Source: Acidobacteriota bacterium
GTDB taxonomy: Bacteria; Acidobacteriota; Polarisedimenticolia; J045
Length of the DNA stretch: 64,000 nucleotides
Assembly (NCBI GenBank): GCA_025456425.1
Contig: JALOKP010000017.1
Coordinates: 1-64,000, forward strand
Direction: 5' to 3'
The notes under the pieces were generated by a model. It made no database searches. It saw nothing but the letters and a program-made list of their open reading frames with translations, and was not told where the DNA came from. The position numbers and the translations under genes are program-made. Shown piece after piece: positions 42,976 through 51,462 of this stretch (positions are counted from its first letter, which is position 1; each line of letters starts with the position of its first letter).

Positions 42976-44036
42976 GGCCCCTCCAGGTCGGCGAAGGGGA
43001 CGCAGTGCACGCGCCCGGAGGCGTCGTCCGGGTCCGCGAGGACGACGCCGTCGCGGAACGCCGCGCCGGGCGGGACGCGCGTGCCGGGCATCACGACCGT
43101 CTGCCAGAGCAGCGAACCGGGCGCGGCTTCGGCCCCTTCGAGCAGCACGCTGCCGGTGATCGAGGCCCCGCGGTGCGCCCTCGCGCCGGCCTCCAGCACG
43201 ACGCCGCCGTCGAAGATCGCGCCGGGATCGGCCACCGCGCCGCCGGCCAGCGCGAAGCGCGCTCCCTGCGGCGGACCGGTGCGCGTCACCGATGCGTCGC
43301 CTCCCACCAGGCCGGCGGTCGCGTTCCCGCCCGCGAGCGCCAGCGCGCAGCAGTGCGCGCGGTAGCGGCCCGGCGAGGTGAACTCGATCCACGGTCCGCC
43401 GTACGGGACGACGGCCAGCGTGCCCCCGCCGGCGAGCGCCGGCAGCAGGAGGTCGCGGAACAGCTCGGACGGGCGGCCTGGCGCGACGCGCTCGAGCACC
43501 GCGCGCGCCAGCAGCGCGACGCCCAGGTAGGTCGCCTCCGCTTCGCCGGCGTCGCGCGCCGCACCGAGCCCGAGAAACTGCCCGCCCGCGACCCGCACCG
43601 GGTTGTAGCGCGGGTCGCGGCCCGGGCGGACCAGCAGCGCGCCCAGCGTCGTCCCGGCCGCCGCCTCGCGCAGCGCCGCGACCGGCGCCGCCAGCAGCGT
43701 GTCGCCGTTGTGCAGCAGGAAGTGCGGCGCCTCGGCCAGCCGCGCGGCCGGCGCGGCCAGCGCGCCGCCGGTCCCCATCAGCTCGCGCTCGGGGTACAGC
43801 TCGACGCGGCCCGCCGGCAGCCCGGCCCGCGCGCAGGCTGCGCCGATCGAGTCCGGGGCATGCCAGGCGTTGACGGCGAAGCCGCTCACCCCCTGCCCCG
43901 CGAGGTGCTTCACGATCCGCGCGACCAGCGGGACACCCAGGACCGGCAACGCCGGCTTGGCCCGCGCGGTGGTCAGCGGGCGCATCCGCTCGCCGCGGCC
44001 CGCGGCGAGGATCATCGCGGGCAGCGGGGCCGTCAC
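42972..44036 (-). CDS. nucleotidyltransferase (MurU-like)
   Basis: The 354-aa enzyme starts AMILAAGRGERMRPLTTARAKPALPVLG, the sugar-nucleotidyltransferase signature, with HNGDTLL and a WIEFTSPGRY segment. The C-terminal third (GDASVTRTGPPQGARF onward) looks like a left-handed helix or hexapeptide-like region, longer than canonical MurU (about 225 aa). It would form UDP-MurNAc, or a related sugar nucleotide, from the sugar 1-phosphate made by the neighbouring kinase. Confidence 0.85.
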   Translation of the reverse strand: MTAPLPAMILAAGRGERMRPLTTARAKPALPVLGVPLVARIVKHLAGQGVSGFAVNAWHAPDSIGAACARAGLPAGRVELYPERELMGTGGALAAPAARLAEAPHFLLHNGDTLLAAPVAALREAAAGTTLGALLVRPGRDPRYNPVRVAGGQFLGLGAARDAGEAEATYLGVALLARAVLERVAPGRPSELFRDLLLPALAGGGTLAVVPYGGPWIEFTSPGRYRAHCCALALAGGNATAGLVGGDASVTRTGPPQGARFALAGGAVADPGAIFDGGVVLEAGARAHRGASITGSVLLEGAEAAPGSLLWQTVVMPGTRVPPGAAFRDGVVLADPDDASGRVHCVPFADLEGP

Positions 44037-44590
44037 GCCGACTCCGGGAAGACCATGTCGCCGGGCTCCTCGCGGCCGGTGCGGGCCTGGTGCAGTTCGC
44101 GGTAGGTGCGCGTGTCGTAGTCTGCGGGCGAGAACCCCAGCGCGCGCGCGGCCGCGTCGATCGCGTCGGGCGGCCCCTCGAGCTCCAGGAAGTTGCCGAC
44201 CGGCGTCTCGTCCAGCAGCACTTCGATCGCGCCCAGGTGGTAGGGCTGGCGGTACTTCTGGTAGCGCCAGGCCGGCTCGTAGCCGAGCGCGCGCAGCACC
44301 TGGTCGATCGCGCCGGCGTCCGCCACCTCGGTCTCGTACTCGTCGCGGACCTTGTAGCGCGTGTCACCGGGCGTCCCCTCGGGCCGGGCCTTGAAGGTCA
44401 GCACGGTGCGGCCGCCGACGCTGCGCAGGCGGAGCAGGCGGCCTGCGCCCTTCAGCGAGCGTGCGGCGTCGTCGTAGAGCCGGTTGTCCTCGAACGAGCG
44501 TGCGGCCAGGGCGATCGCGCCGGCCGCGCCCAGGCGGCGCCGCGCCTCGTCGGCGTCGTCGATCGCCAGCTTGACCTCGATCTCCTTCAT
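44033..44590 (-). CDS. CYTH-domain phosphatase/cyclase-like protein
   Basis: The 185-aa protein starts MKEIEVKL, the ExExK motif, followed by SFEDNRLYDD, LRLRSVGGRTVLTFKARP, and LLDETPVGNFLELEGPP. CYTH proteins cleave triphosphates such as thiamine triphosphate or act as class IV adenylyl cyclases. It overlaps the nucleotidyltransferase by 4 bp. The substrate is not predictable from motifs. Confidence 0.88.
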   Translation of the reverse strand: MKEIEVKLAIDDADEARRRLGAAGAIALAARSFEDNRLYDDAARSLKGAGRLLRLRSVGGRTVLTFKARPEGTPGDTRYKVRDEYETEVADAGAIDQVLRALGYEPAWRYQKYRQPYHLGAIEVLLDETPVGNFLELEGPPDAIDAAARALGFSPADYDTRTYRELHQARTGREEPGDMVFPESA

Positions 44591-44623
44591 CCCGGCCCTC
44601 CCCGGCGCCCGCCCCCGGCGGCG

Positions 44624-45592
44624 CTACGCCATCTCGAAGGCGCGAGCGAACGCGACCGCGAAGGAGAACGACTTGGCCCGGCTGCGGGCCTCGATCGTCT
44701 CGGCCACCCGTTCCAGTCGGGCCGGGATCCCGAGGATCTTCTCCTGGGCCATCCGCCCGGCTTCGTTCAGGCCGGTCAGCCTGTCGATCGCCCAGTAGCG
44801 GACCTGCTCCTCGACGATCTTCAGGTAGTCGCGCGGGCCGTAGATCCCGGCGCGCCGGATCACGTCGGCCATCTCGCGGAAGTGCGGCATGCTGATTCCC
44901 GGCATGTCGATCGCCGGCATGACCTCGGCGGCGGAGGCCAGCGCGCGGTTGGGGTCGCGCGCCAGGATGCGTTCGAAGACCGCCCGGTAGAAGACGAAGT
45001 GGCGCGCCTCCTCCTTGGCGACGTTCGCCAGTACCGTGCCGATCAGCGGTTCGTTCTGCCCGGCCAGCTTGCCGGTGTTCGTGTGGCTGACCTGCGTCGC
45101 CCGCTCCTGCAGGGTGGTGTAGACGAAGACGCGGTAGGGGTCGGCGCTCCAGGCTGGCTCGAAGCCGGCCCGCAGGTATTCGAACTGCATCCGCTCCATC
45201 TCGGGCAGGTCGAGCACGCGCGACTCGCGGGCGTAGTCGTGGAGCACCGCGCCGTGGCGGTCCTCCTCGGCGGTCCAGAGGTTGTTCCAGCGCGACCAGA
45301 AGGAGCCGGGGCCCAGGTACTGCGAGAAGATCCGGTGAAAGTGCGGCAACCCCTCCTCCGTGAGGGTGTTGACGCAGAGCGCGATCCGCGCCGGCAGCGG
45401 GATCCCCTCGGCGCGGGCGCGCAGATCCTGGCGGTGCCGGTCGGGATCGGCGTCCGGGGCCGGGTCGAGCAGCTCGGCCGGGGCCCAGAGCGTGCGCTTG
45501 GACTCGTGCGCGGCCATCAGCTGTTCGACTTCGAGCTCGAGGTCGGCGAGGACCTCGGCCCTTGACTGCGTCTCGCGGGCGGTATCTGTCAT
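44624..45592 (-). CDS. acyl-ACP desaturase (ferritin-like di-iron)
   Basis: The 322-aa soluble enzyme has the two iron motifs WTAEEDRHGAVLHDY and VAKEEARHFVFYR (each E-E-x-x-H), and NTLTEEGLPHFHR upstream. It introduces double bonds into acyl-ACP. Its fold differs from the membrane desaturase at 1.8 kb, so the cell may make more than one unsaturated acyl pattern. It forms a separate unit; 33 bp separate it from the CYTH gene. Confidence 0.88.
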   Translation of the reverse strand: MTDTARETQSRAEVLADLELEVEQLMAAHESKRTLWAPAELLDPAPDADPDRHRQDLRARAEGIPLPARIALCVNTLTEEGLPHFHRIFSQYLGPGSFWSRWNNLWTAEEDRHGAVLHDYARESRVLDLPEMERMQFEYLRAGFEPAWSADPYRVFVYTTLQERATQVSHTNTGKLAGQNEPLIGTVLANVAKEEARHFVFYRAVFERILARDPNRALASAAEVMPAIDMPGISMPHFREMADVIRRAGIYGPRDYLKIVEEQVRYWAIDRLTGLNEAGRMAQEKILGIPARLERVAETIEARSRAKSFSFAVAFARAFEMA

Positions 45593-45808
45593 GGCGTCGG
45601 TTCCAGGGGGAGGAGTGCGTCTCGACGGAGGCTATCTCCGGACGGGCCGCGGGGCTACACCCCCCCCTCCGTGGTCGCTGGGACGTGCCGTGCGCTCGGC
45701 TTGATCGACGAGAGCGAACCTGTGAACCGGCGGTCTGCTCGCGTGTCGCGCGATCGCCGCGAATCGCCAGGTGAGTCGATCGATCATCAGCCGTGTTGGG
45801 AGGCTGCG
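45593..45808. other. non-coding region between desaturase and short ORF
   Basis: Within the 328-bp gap before the protease 3' end, this part shows no convincing gene. It presumably contains the desaturase promoter. Poly-C runs (CTACACCCCCCCC) could give sequencing slips. The rest of the gap holds the short ORF listed next. Confidence 0.5.
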
Positions 45809-46108
45809 ATGCTCGACACGGCCCTGGGCCGCGCGATCGAGGACCTCGGCAGCACGGCGCCGACGCGGATGGAGCAGGGCGCCGAGTGGATCGAGTCGCG
45901 TCTGACCGCGCTCCCCGGCGCTAGGGGCATTCCCCGGCCGCCGCGACCTGCCGCGGCCCGGCCGTGGCCGTCCCCCCGGGCCCGGAGCCGGCGCCGTTGG
46001 CGGCGACGACGAGGTACCAGAGGGCGTCACCCGCCGCCGGCGACGGCCCGGAGGGCGCAGCGGTCGCGCTCCCCTGCCAGCGGCGGCAGGAGTCGGCCTC
46101 CGGCGTGA
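45809..46108 (+). CDS. short ORF of unknown function, possibly truncated
   Basis: The ATG at 45809 has GGGAGG eight bases upstream. The first 38 codons (MLDTALGRAIEDLGSTAPTR...) look like an ordinary coding helix, but the frame then runs into the antisense of the protease 3' end and turns Pro/Arg-rich, so the gene may be a relic truncated there. I recognise no family. Confidence 0.35.
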   Translation: MLDTALGRAIEDLGSTAPTRMEQGAEWIESRLTALPGARGIPRPPRPAAARPWPSPRARSRRRWRRRRGTRGRHPPPATARRAQRSRSPASGGRSRPPA

Positions 46109-49100
46109 GCAGCTTGGGCAGGTCCGCGATCGCTCCCTCGTGGACGGTGTACCAGGCCGCCCGCGGCGCCGGGTCCCACTCGAGCTGGCGGCCGTTCCGC
46201 CCGCCCCAGCGCAGGTCCGCGACCTCGCCAGGGACCGCCTGCGCACAGGATCCACAGGTCGGCTGGTCGAACACGAGATGCAGCGACCAAGAGTCCAGCG
46301 TGCCGACGCTGCCGTCCAGCGTATCGAGGACTTCGAGCTGCCAGGTGCCCGCTGCGGGCAGGCCGTGAAGCGCCGCGAGGGGCGCCTCCGGGCGCAGTGC
46401 GCAGGGGTTCGGCGGGAAGAACGCGTCGAGCCCGCGCTCGGCCCTATCGTCGAAGGTCGTCCCGGCGAAATCGGTACCGGGGCCGCGGTGCAGGGCCAGC
46501 GGGACGCGCGTCCGGTCCGGCGCGATCAGCGTCAGCTCCAGCGCCTCGACGGCGGGGTGAGAGATCCAGACCGTCACCTGGGCCTCGGCCACGACTCCGG
46601 CCCGCGCGACCGCGATCGACGAGAGCGCGGTCCCGGTGTCGGGGATCGCTGCCGGAAGCCCCTCCGCGCGCCCGGAGAACTCGCCCCCGACGACCAGCGT
46701 GCGCCGCGCGACCGCACTCGCCCCGCCTGCTCCGACCGTCAGCTCGAGCTCGAGCGGCGTCCCGCAGGCGACGCCCGCGTCGATGGTGAAGGCCGGAGGC
46801 GCCGCGCTGCGTCTGCCCCCCGGTCCCGGCACGACGCCGAACGTCGCCGCCGCCCGCGTGATCGTCACGCCCGGCGTGTCGGAGCTGAGCGTGGCCGAGG
46901 TGTCGGCCGCGAGCGAGGCGAGTTGGCCCACGCCGATCTCCAGCAGCACGTCCTCGCCCGGATCGATCACGCCGTCGCCACCCGCGCCGGTCCCGGCGCA
47001 GGCGTCCTCTTCAACGTGCGAGACCCAGGCCGCGGGCGGCCCCTCGACGACCTGCACGAAGAGGTCGTGCGTTCCCGGTGGCGGATTGCCCGGGTCGTCG
47101 GGCACGACGACCAGCGCGTACCGCACCTGGTAGGGCGCCGGCACGAACAGGTCGGCGGGCGGTCCCGCCGCACTGCGCGCAGGCGTGCCGAAGACGGTCG
47201 CGCCCTGCACCGCGGGAAGGAACGAGAGGACCATGGTCCCCGACCCGGGGCCGGCTGTGTCCAGAACCTGCCCCTCCGAGCTGACGATCGAGGCGAGATA
47301 GGGCACGGCGAGATCCACCGTCACCTGCACCTGGTGGCCGGAGAGCAGCTCGGCCGGACCGTCGTGCGGGCCGATCGGGATCGGGAACACCGTCGGGTCG
47401 ATGTCCAGTTCGAAGTGGACCGGAACGTGGAGGCCGGAGAACAGCGCGGCCTGCAGCGTCGTCTGTTCGTCCTCGTCGCAGGCCAGGCCGATCCCGTCGC
47501 CGTCGGCGTCGAGCTGGCTCGCATTCGCCGCGAAGGGGCAGTTGTCCTGGCCGTCGAGCACCCCGTCGTCGTCGTCGTCCACGTCGCACGGGTTCCCTGC
47601 GCCGTCGCCGTCCGGATCGCCGTTGTCGGCCGATGCGACGCCGGGGCACAGGTCGCAGGCGTTGCCCACGCCGTCCCCGTCGGCGTCGGCCTGGGAGGGA
47701 TTGGACTGCCCCGGGCAGTTGTCGGATGCGTTCTCGATGGCGTCGCCGTCCTTGTCCCAGTCGCAGATGTCCCCGACCGCGTCGTGATCGGAGTTCGCCT
47801 GGTCCTTGTTGGCCTGGAGCGGGCAGTTGTCCTTGGTGTCGACGAGCGTGTCGCCATCGAAATCGTCGCAGGCGTCTCCCTTGGGGCTGCCGAAGGAGTT
47901 CTGCTGCCAGGGGTTGGCGACGCTGGGGCAGTTGTCGCTCGTGTCCGGTTCACCGTCGCCGTCGTCGTCCGCGTCGCAGGTGTCCCCCGCGCCGTCCTTG
48001 TCCTGGTCGACTTGACCGGAGTTCCACTGCAATGGGCAGTTGTCCTTCGTGTCCGGCACGCCGTCGTCGTCGTCGTCGTTCTCGATCACGTCTTCGGTCC
48101 CATCGCAGTCGACGTCTCCCGAGCCGAGCCCGACCGCGGCGAACGCATTGCGGACGGTGCAGACGTTACCGGCATTGAAACTGTGCTTCCCGGACTTCGC
48201 GAATGACGCGGCGGCGCTCACGAAGGCGTTGCGGGCGGAGAGGAAACTCGACGAGGAGCTCAGGTACTGCGTCAGGACGGCGTACCAGAGCCGCTGGGTT
48301 TTCGCCTGTCCGATCCCCGGCACCACGTAGCCGCTGTGCGTCCCGCCGGCGCTGACGAGGTAGGCCGCCTTGTTCGGGATTCCGCTGTTGCGGTGCACTC
48401 CGCCGTTGTCGTCGGGCGCACCGTCGTTGTCGAAGTCGAGCGAGCTGTTGTAGTCGCTCCAGTGATCCGGCTGGCCCTGGCTGGGCGGGTCGGACATGTC
48501 GCGCAGCGGTGGGTTGCTGGGCCAGCTCTCGGCCAGCGTCCAGTTCCCGGGGTCGAGGAACTGGCCAAATACGTCGGAGAAGCTCTCGTTGAGCGCGCCG
48601 GGCTGGTACTTGTAGACCAGGTCCGCTTCGTGACGCGTCACCGAGTGGGTGTACTCGTGCCCTACCACGTCGGGCTCGACCGTGCCGCCGCTGAACTGCA
48701 GGAAGTCGCAGATGGAGCTGGACGTGGCCTGCGGGAACCCCTGTTTGCCCCAGCTCGCGGCGGTCCCGACGTGGATCGCCATGTGGATCGTCCCGCCGAA
48801 GTTGTCGTACGAGTCGCGCTGGTGAACGTCCCAGAAGTACGCGTCGGTCGCCTGGATCGCGTTCCAGGCCGCCCAGCCCTCGGCATCGGGGTTGCCGATG
48901 TTGTAGCCGTGCTCGTCGAACCAGACGGTCAGCGGGAGCCAGCACTTGTATCCCGGCGAGTAGGGGCCGTCGTCGTCGCCGTTCATCAGCCTGAGATCGA
49001 ACCACGATGCGTCGCGCGGCAGCCGCTCCAGGACGGTTCCGCTCGCGGCATCGACGAGGACGATCTCGGCGTCGAGCCGGACGGCCCACGCCAGGCGCGG

Positions 49101-50759
49101 CGGGCGGACTCCGCGATCGTCGAGCAGCGCCGGCGCGTAGACGACGAGCCCCGTCCGCGCGAGTTGCTGGAGCGGCGCGCCGGCGTGGCTCGTCGCAATC
49201 GCCTCCGCCTGCGCGGCGCTGAGGCGCGGCTCGGGGTCGAGCGCCAGATCGGGAGCATAGCGGCCGGCGATGCCCACCACGCGGCGCCCCTCCAGGTGAA
49301 CGACCAGCCCGCTCGGGAAGACCGGAATCCCGCCGTGACGCTGTCGGAAGAAGAGGTGCCGGTCGTCCCGGGCGCGCCGCACGAGCTGCCACTCCGTCGC
49401 CGGATCGGGGGTGCGAAGCAGCGCGCGGTACTCGCCCAGGAACCAGCGCGCGCGGGATGCGCCGTCCGGCGCGATCACCGAAGGCGGCTCGAGCTCGAAG
49501 CTCGCGAAGTGGACCCCGCCCGTCGCCTCCTCGGTCAGGAGGCGGACCGGCTCGGTCGACGCGGCGGAGAGCCGTGCGCGGTCGGCCTGCTGCGCCGCGT
49601 CGCGGGCGCTCAGGTCGGGTGGTACCTCGGTCGCTGGCATCGCGCACAGCACGCGTAGCCGGGGCGGCCCGTCCGCGCCGAGCGCTTCGCGGCTGTCGAT
49701 TTCGAGCGTCGTGCCCGGGGTGGGCGTCGCGAGCTGCAGCGACGGCTCGACCTGTCCGGCATTGGCCCACGCGGCTACGAGCGGGGTCACTTCGATCCCG
49801 AGGATCCCCGCCACCAGGGTCGAGGTTCGGCTGGCGTGCACCGGTCCGGCGGCGGGTTGCGACGACCAGCTCACCGTCGCCTCGTTCCAGGCGCCGTCGA
49901 CGCGGCGCACCTCGAGCGTGTAGGGGACGGTTCCGAGCGCAGCGCGGAGCGGCAGTTCCAGCCGCGCGGCCTGCACCGTCGCCCCGACCGGAATGCTGGG
50001 CGTGACGTCGAACCGCAGCAGGGTCCGCGACTCGTCGTCGCCCTGCGCGACGAGCAGCGTGCCGTCGGAGCCGAAGTTCGTGCCCGCCTGGGAGGCCCGC
50101 ACCTCGGCGTCGGCCAGCGCGTCGAACAGGCCGCCGCAGGCGCAGGGAGCGTCGTCCGCTTCGGCGGCACGCCAGCCCGCGGGGACGGTGGGGGCCGCAC
50201 CGACGGGCCACACTGCGCTCGTGCCCGGCCCGAGTGCGTCGGCGTGCTCCACCGCGAGGCGAAACGGAAGGCCGCAGGTTCCGGCCTGCAGGCCGATGAT
50301 CGAGACCCGGAACTCGGCCGACTCCCGCGCGCGTCCGATCTGCACCGCGCCGCTCCAGTGCGGCTCGAGGCCGGGCCGGGGAGCCCACCCGCTTCCGGCC
50401 GGGTCCCCGTGCCGGCTGGCGCGCACACCGCTCTCGACCGCGACCGAAAGGGCGGCGTCGGCGGTTCGGGGCGTCACGCCGCCGTCCCCCTGCGGATCCA
50501 GGTAGAGCGCGATCGTGCGCGATGCCGCGCTCCCCAGCGGCACGTCCACGCAGACCCAGAGCGACGAGCCGTCGTGCTTGAACGAAACGGAGGCCGGCTG
50601 CCCGGCGTCGACGAAGCTCTCGGTCACGCCGTCGCCGTAGTCCCCGCAGTCCCCGTCGAGCGAGGGGGCGGAGCCGGGCGGGACCAGGAGCGGCGGCGTC
50701 TGGGAGAAGGCCACTTCGGCTGACAAACCGATCAGTGCGACGAGCAGCGAGCTGCGCAT
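45921..50759 (-). CDS. secreted M4-type metalloprotease with thrombospondin-3 repeats and P-domain
   Basis: The 1612-aa protein has a signal peptide (residues 1-19), a CBM9-like N-terminal domain (about 30-180), a DNRLRE-like domain (about 210-360), a propeptide region (about 430-580), and a thermolysin-like catalytic domain with VGHEYTHSVTRHE (HExxH near 700) and ALNESFSDVFGQF (third ligand Glu). Thrombospondin type-3 calcium repeats follow (about 890-1096; DxDxDGxxDxxDNCP units). A proprotein convertase P-domain (about 1355-1505) ends near TLDSWSLHLVF. It digests protein outside the cell. The ATG at 50759 begins the signal; the frame to 50876 is an extension. Confidence 0.9.
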   Translation of the reverse strand: MRSSLLVALIGLSAEVAFSQTPPLLVPPGSAPSLDGDCGDYGDGVTESFVDAGQPASVSFKHDGSSLWVCVDVPLGSAASRTIALYLDPQGDGGVTPRTADAALSVAVESGVRASRHGDPAGSGWAPRPGLEPHWSGAVQIGRARESAEFRVSIIGLQAGTCGLPFRLAVEHADALGPGTSAVWPVGAAPTVPAGWRAAEADDAPCACGGLFDALADAEVRASQAGTNFGSDGTLLVAQGDDESRTLLRFDVTPSIPVGATVQAARLELPLRAALGTVPYTLEVRRVDGAWNEATVSWSSQPAAGPVHASRTSTLVAGILGIEVTPLVAAWANAGQVEPSLQLATPTPGTTLEIDSREALGADGPPRLRVLCAMPATEVPPDLSARDAAQQADRARLSAASTEPVRLLTEEATGGVHFASFELEPPSVIAPDGASRARWFLGEYRALLRTPDPATEWQLVRRARDDRHLFFRQRHGGIPVFPSGLVVHLEGRRVVGIAGRYAPDLALDPEPRLSAAQAEAIATSHAGAPLQQLARTGLVVYAPALLDDRGVRPPRLAWAVRLDAEIVLVDAASGTVLERLPRDASWFDLRLMNGDDDGPYSPGYKCWLPLTVWFDEHGYNIGNPDAEGWAAWNAIQATDAYFWDVHQRDSYDNFGGTIHMAIHVGTAASWGKQGFPQATSSSICDFLQFSGGTVEPDVVGHEYTHSVTRHEADLVYKYQPGALNESFSDVFGQFLDPGNWTLAESWPSNPPLRDMSDPPSQGQPDHWSDYNSSLDFDNDGAPDDNGGVHRNSGIPNKAAYLVSAGGTHSGYVVPGIGQAKTQRLWYAVLTQYLSSSSSFLSARNAFVSAAASFAKSGKHSFNAGNVCTVRNAFAAVGLGSGDVDCDGTEDVIENDDDDDGVPDTKDNCPLQWNSGQVDQDKDGAGDTCDADDDGDGEPDTSDNCPSVANPWQQNSFGSPKGDACDDFDGDTLVDTKDNCPLQANKDQANSDHDAVGDICDWDKDGDAIENASDNCPGQSNPSQADADGDGVGNACDLCPGVASADNGDPDGDGAGNPCDVDDDDDGVLDGQDNCPFAANASQLDADGDGIGLACDEDEQTTLQAALFSGLHVPVHFELDIDPTVFPIPIGPHDGPAELLSGHQVQVTVDLAVPYLASIVSSEGQVLDTAGPGSGTMVLSFLPAVQGATVFGTPARSAAGPPADLFVPAPYQVRYALVVVPDDPGNPPPGTHDLFVQVVEGPPAAWVSHVEEDACAGTGAGGDGVIDPGEDVLLEIGVGQLASLAADTSATLSSDTPGVTITRAAATFGVVPGPGGRRSAAPPAFTIDAGVACGTPLELELTVGAGGASAVARRTLVVGGEFSGRAEGLPAAIPDTGTALSSIAVARAGVVAEAQVTVWISHPAVEALELTLIAPDRTRVPLALHRGPGTDFAGTTFDDRAERGLDAFFPPNPCALRPEAPLAALHGLPAAGTWQLEVLDTLDGSVGTLDSWSLHLVFDQPTCGSCAQAVPGEVADLRWGGRNGRQLEWDPAPRAAWYTVHEGAIADLPKLLTPEADSCRRWQGSATAAPSGPSPAAGDALWYLVVAANGAGSGPGGTATAGPRQVAAAGECP

Positions 50760-50856
50760 GTCCAACCTCCGTGCTCCTAATACGCAAACGGCTCGAAAGC
50801 GGGGTCGCGACAGCGGTATCTTCCCGGCGTAAGGCTCGCGAACGGAGCGCCGGCGC

Positions 50857-51462
50857 GTGGATCCCGGGACGATCACGCAGCAGCTCCTGGCCGCCCGCGA
50901 GGGCGGACGCGAGGAGCGCGATCGCCTGCTGGAGTCGGTCTACGCACAGCTCAAGCAGATCGCCGTCAACAGCCTGCGCGGCGGGCGCGGTTCGGCGACG
51001 CTCGATGCGACCGACCTGCTCCACGAGGCCTACCTGCGAATGATCGACCAGACGCAGGCCGACTGGCGCGACCGCAGCCACTTCTTCGCGGTCGCGGCTC
51101 GCGCGATGCGCCAGATCACGGTCGACCACGCGCGGCGACGTCACGCCGCCAAGCGTGGCGGGCCGGCGCGCCCCGAGACGCTCGACGAAACGCACGCGAG
51201 TTGGAACCCGTCGCCCGAGACCGTTCTGGACGTCGACGCTGCGCTGCGCCGGCTCGAGGCGATCAGTCCGAGGCTGGTCGAGGTGGTCGAACTCTGCTTT
51301 TTCGCCGGAATGACCACCGAGGAAGCGGCCGCCGCGCTCGACGTCAGCCCGCGCACCGTGAAACGCGACTGGCAGAAGGCGCGGACGCTGCTCTACGCGC
51401 TGATTCGTGGCCCCGTTCCCCCGCCGATTGCGTGCTCGGAGCGGGATCGGAGGTCCGGGTGA
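50857..51462 (+). CDS. ECF-type sigma factor (TIGR02999-like)
   Basis: The 201-aa protein has the family N-terminus ITQQLLAAREGGREERDRLLESVYAQLKQIAVNSLRG, then LDATDLLHEAYLRMID, HFFAVAARAMRQITVDHARRR, and region 4 (SPRLVEVVELCFFAGMTTEEAAAALDVSPRTVKRDWQKARTLLY). This subfamily is found mainly in Planctomycetes and Acidobacteriota, usually next to Ser/Thr kinases, as here. It is divergent from the protease gene. The start is GTG; the next gene overlaps its stop by GTGA. Confidence 0.9.
   Translation: MDPGTITQQLLAAREGGREERDRLLESVYAQLKQIAVNSLRGGRGSATLDATDLLHEAYLRMIDQTQADWRDRSHFFAVAARAMRQITVDHARRRHAAKRGGPARPETLDETHASWNPSPETVLDVDAALRRLEAISPRLVEVVELCFFAGMTTEEAAAALDVSPRTVKRDWQKARTLLYALIRGPVPPPIACSERDRRSG

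Noticed and set aside
47470-48100. Repeated sequence suggestive of a DNA repeat array
   Set aside because: It encodes thrombospondin-3 repeats of the protease; the repetition is at protein level.
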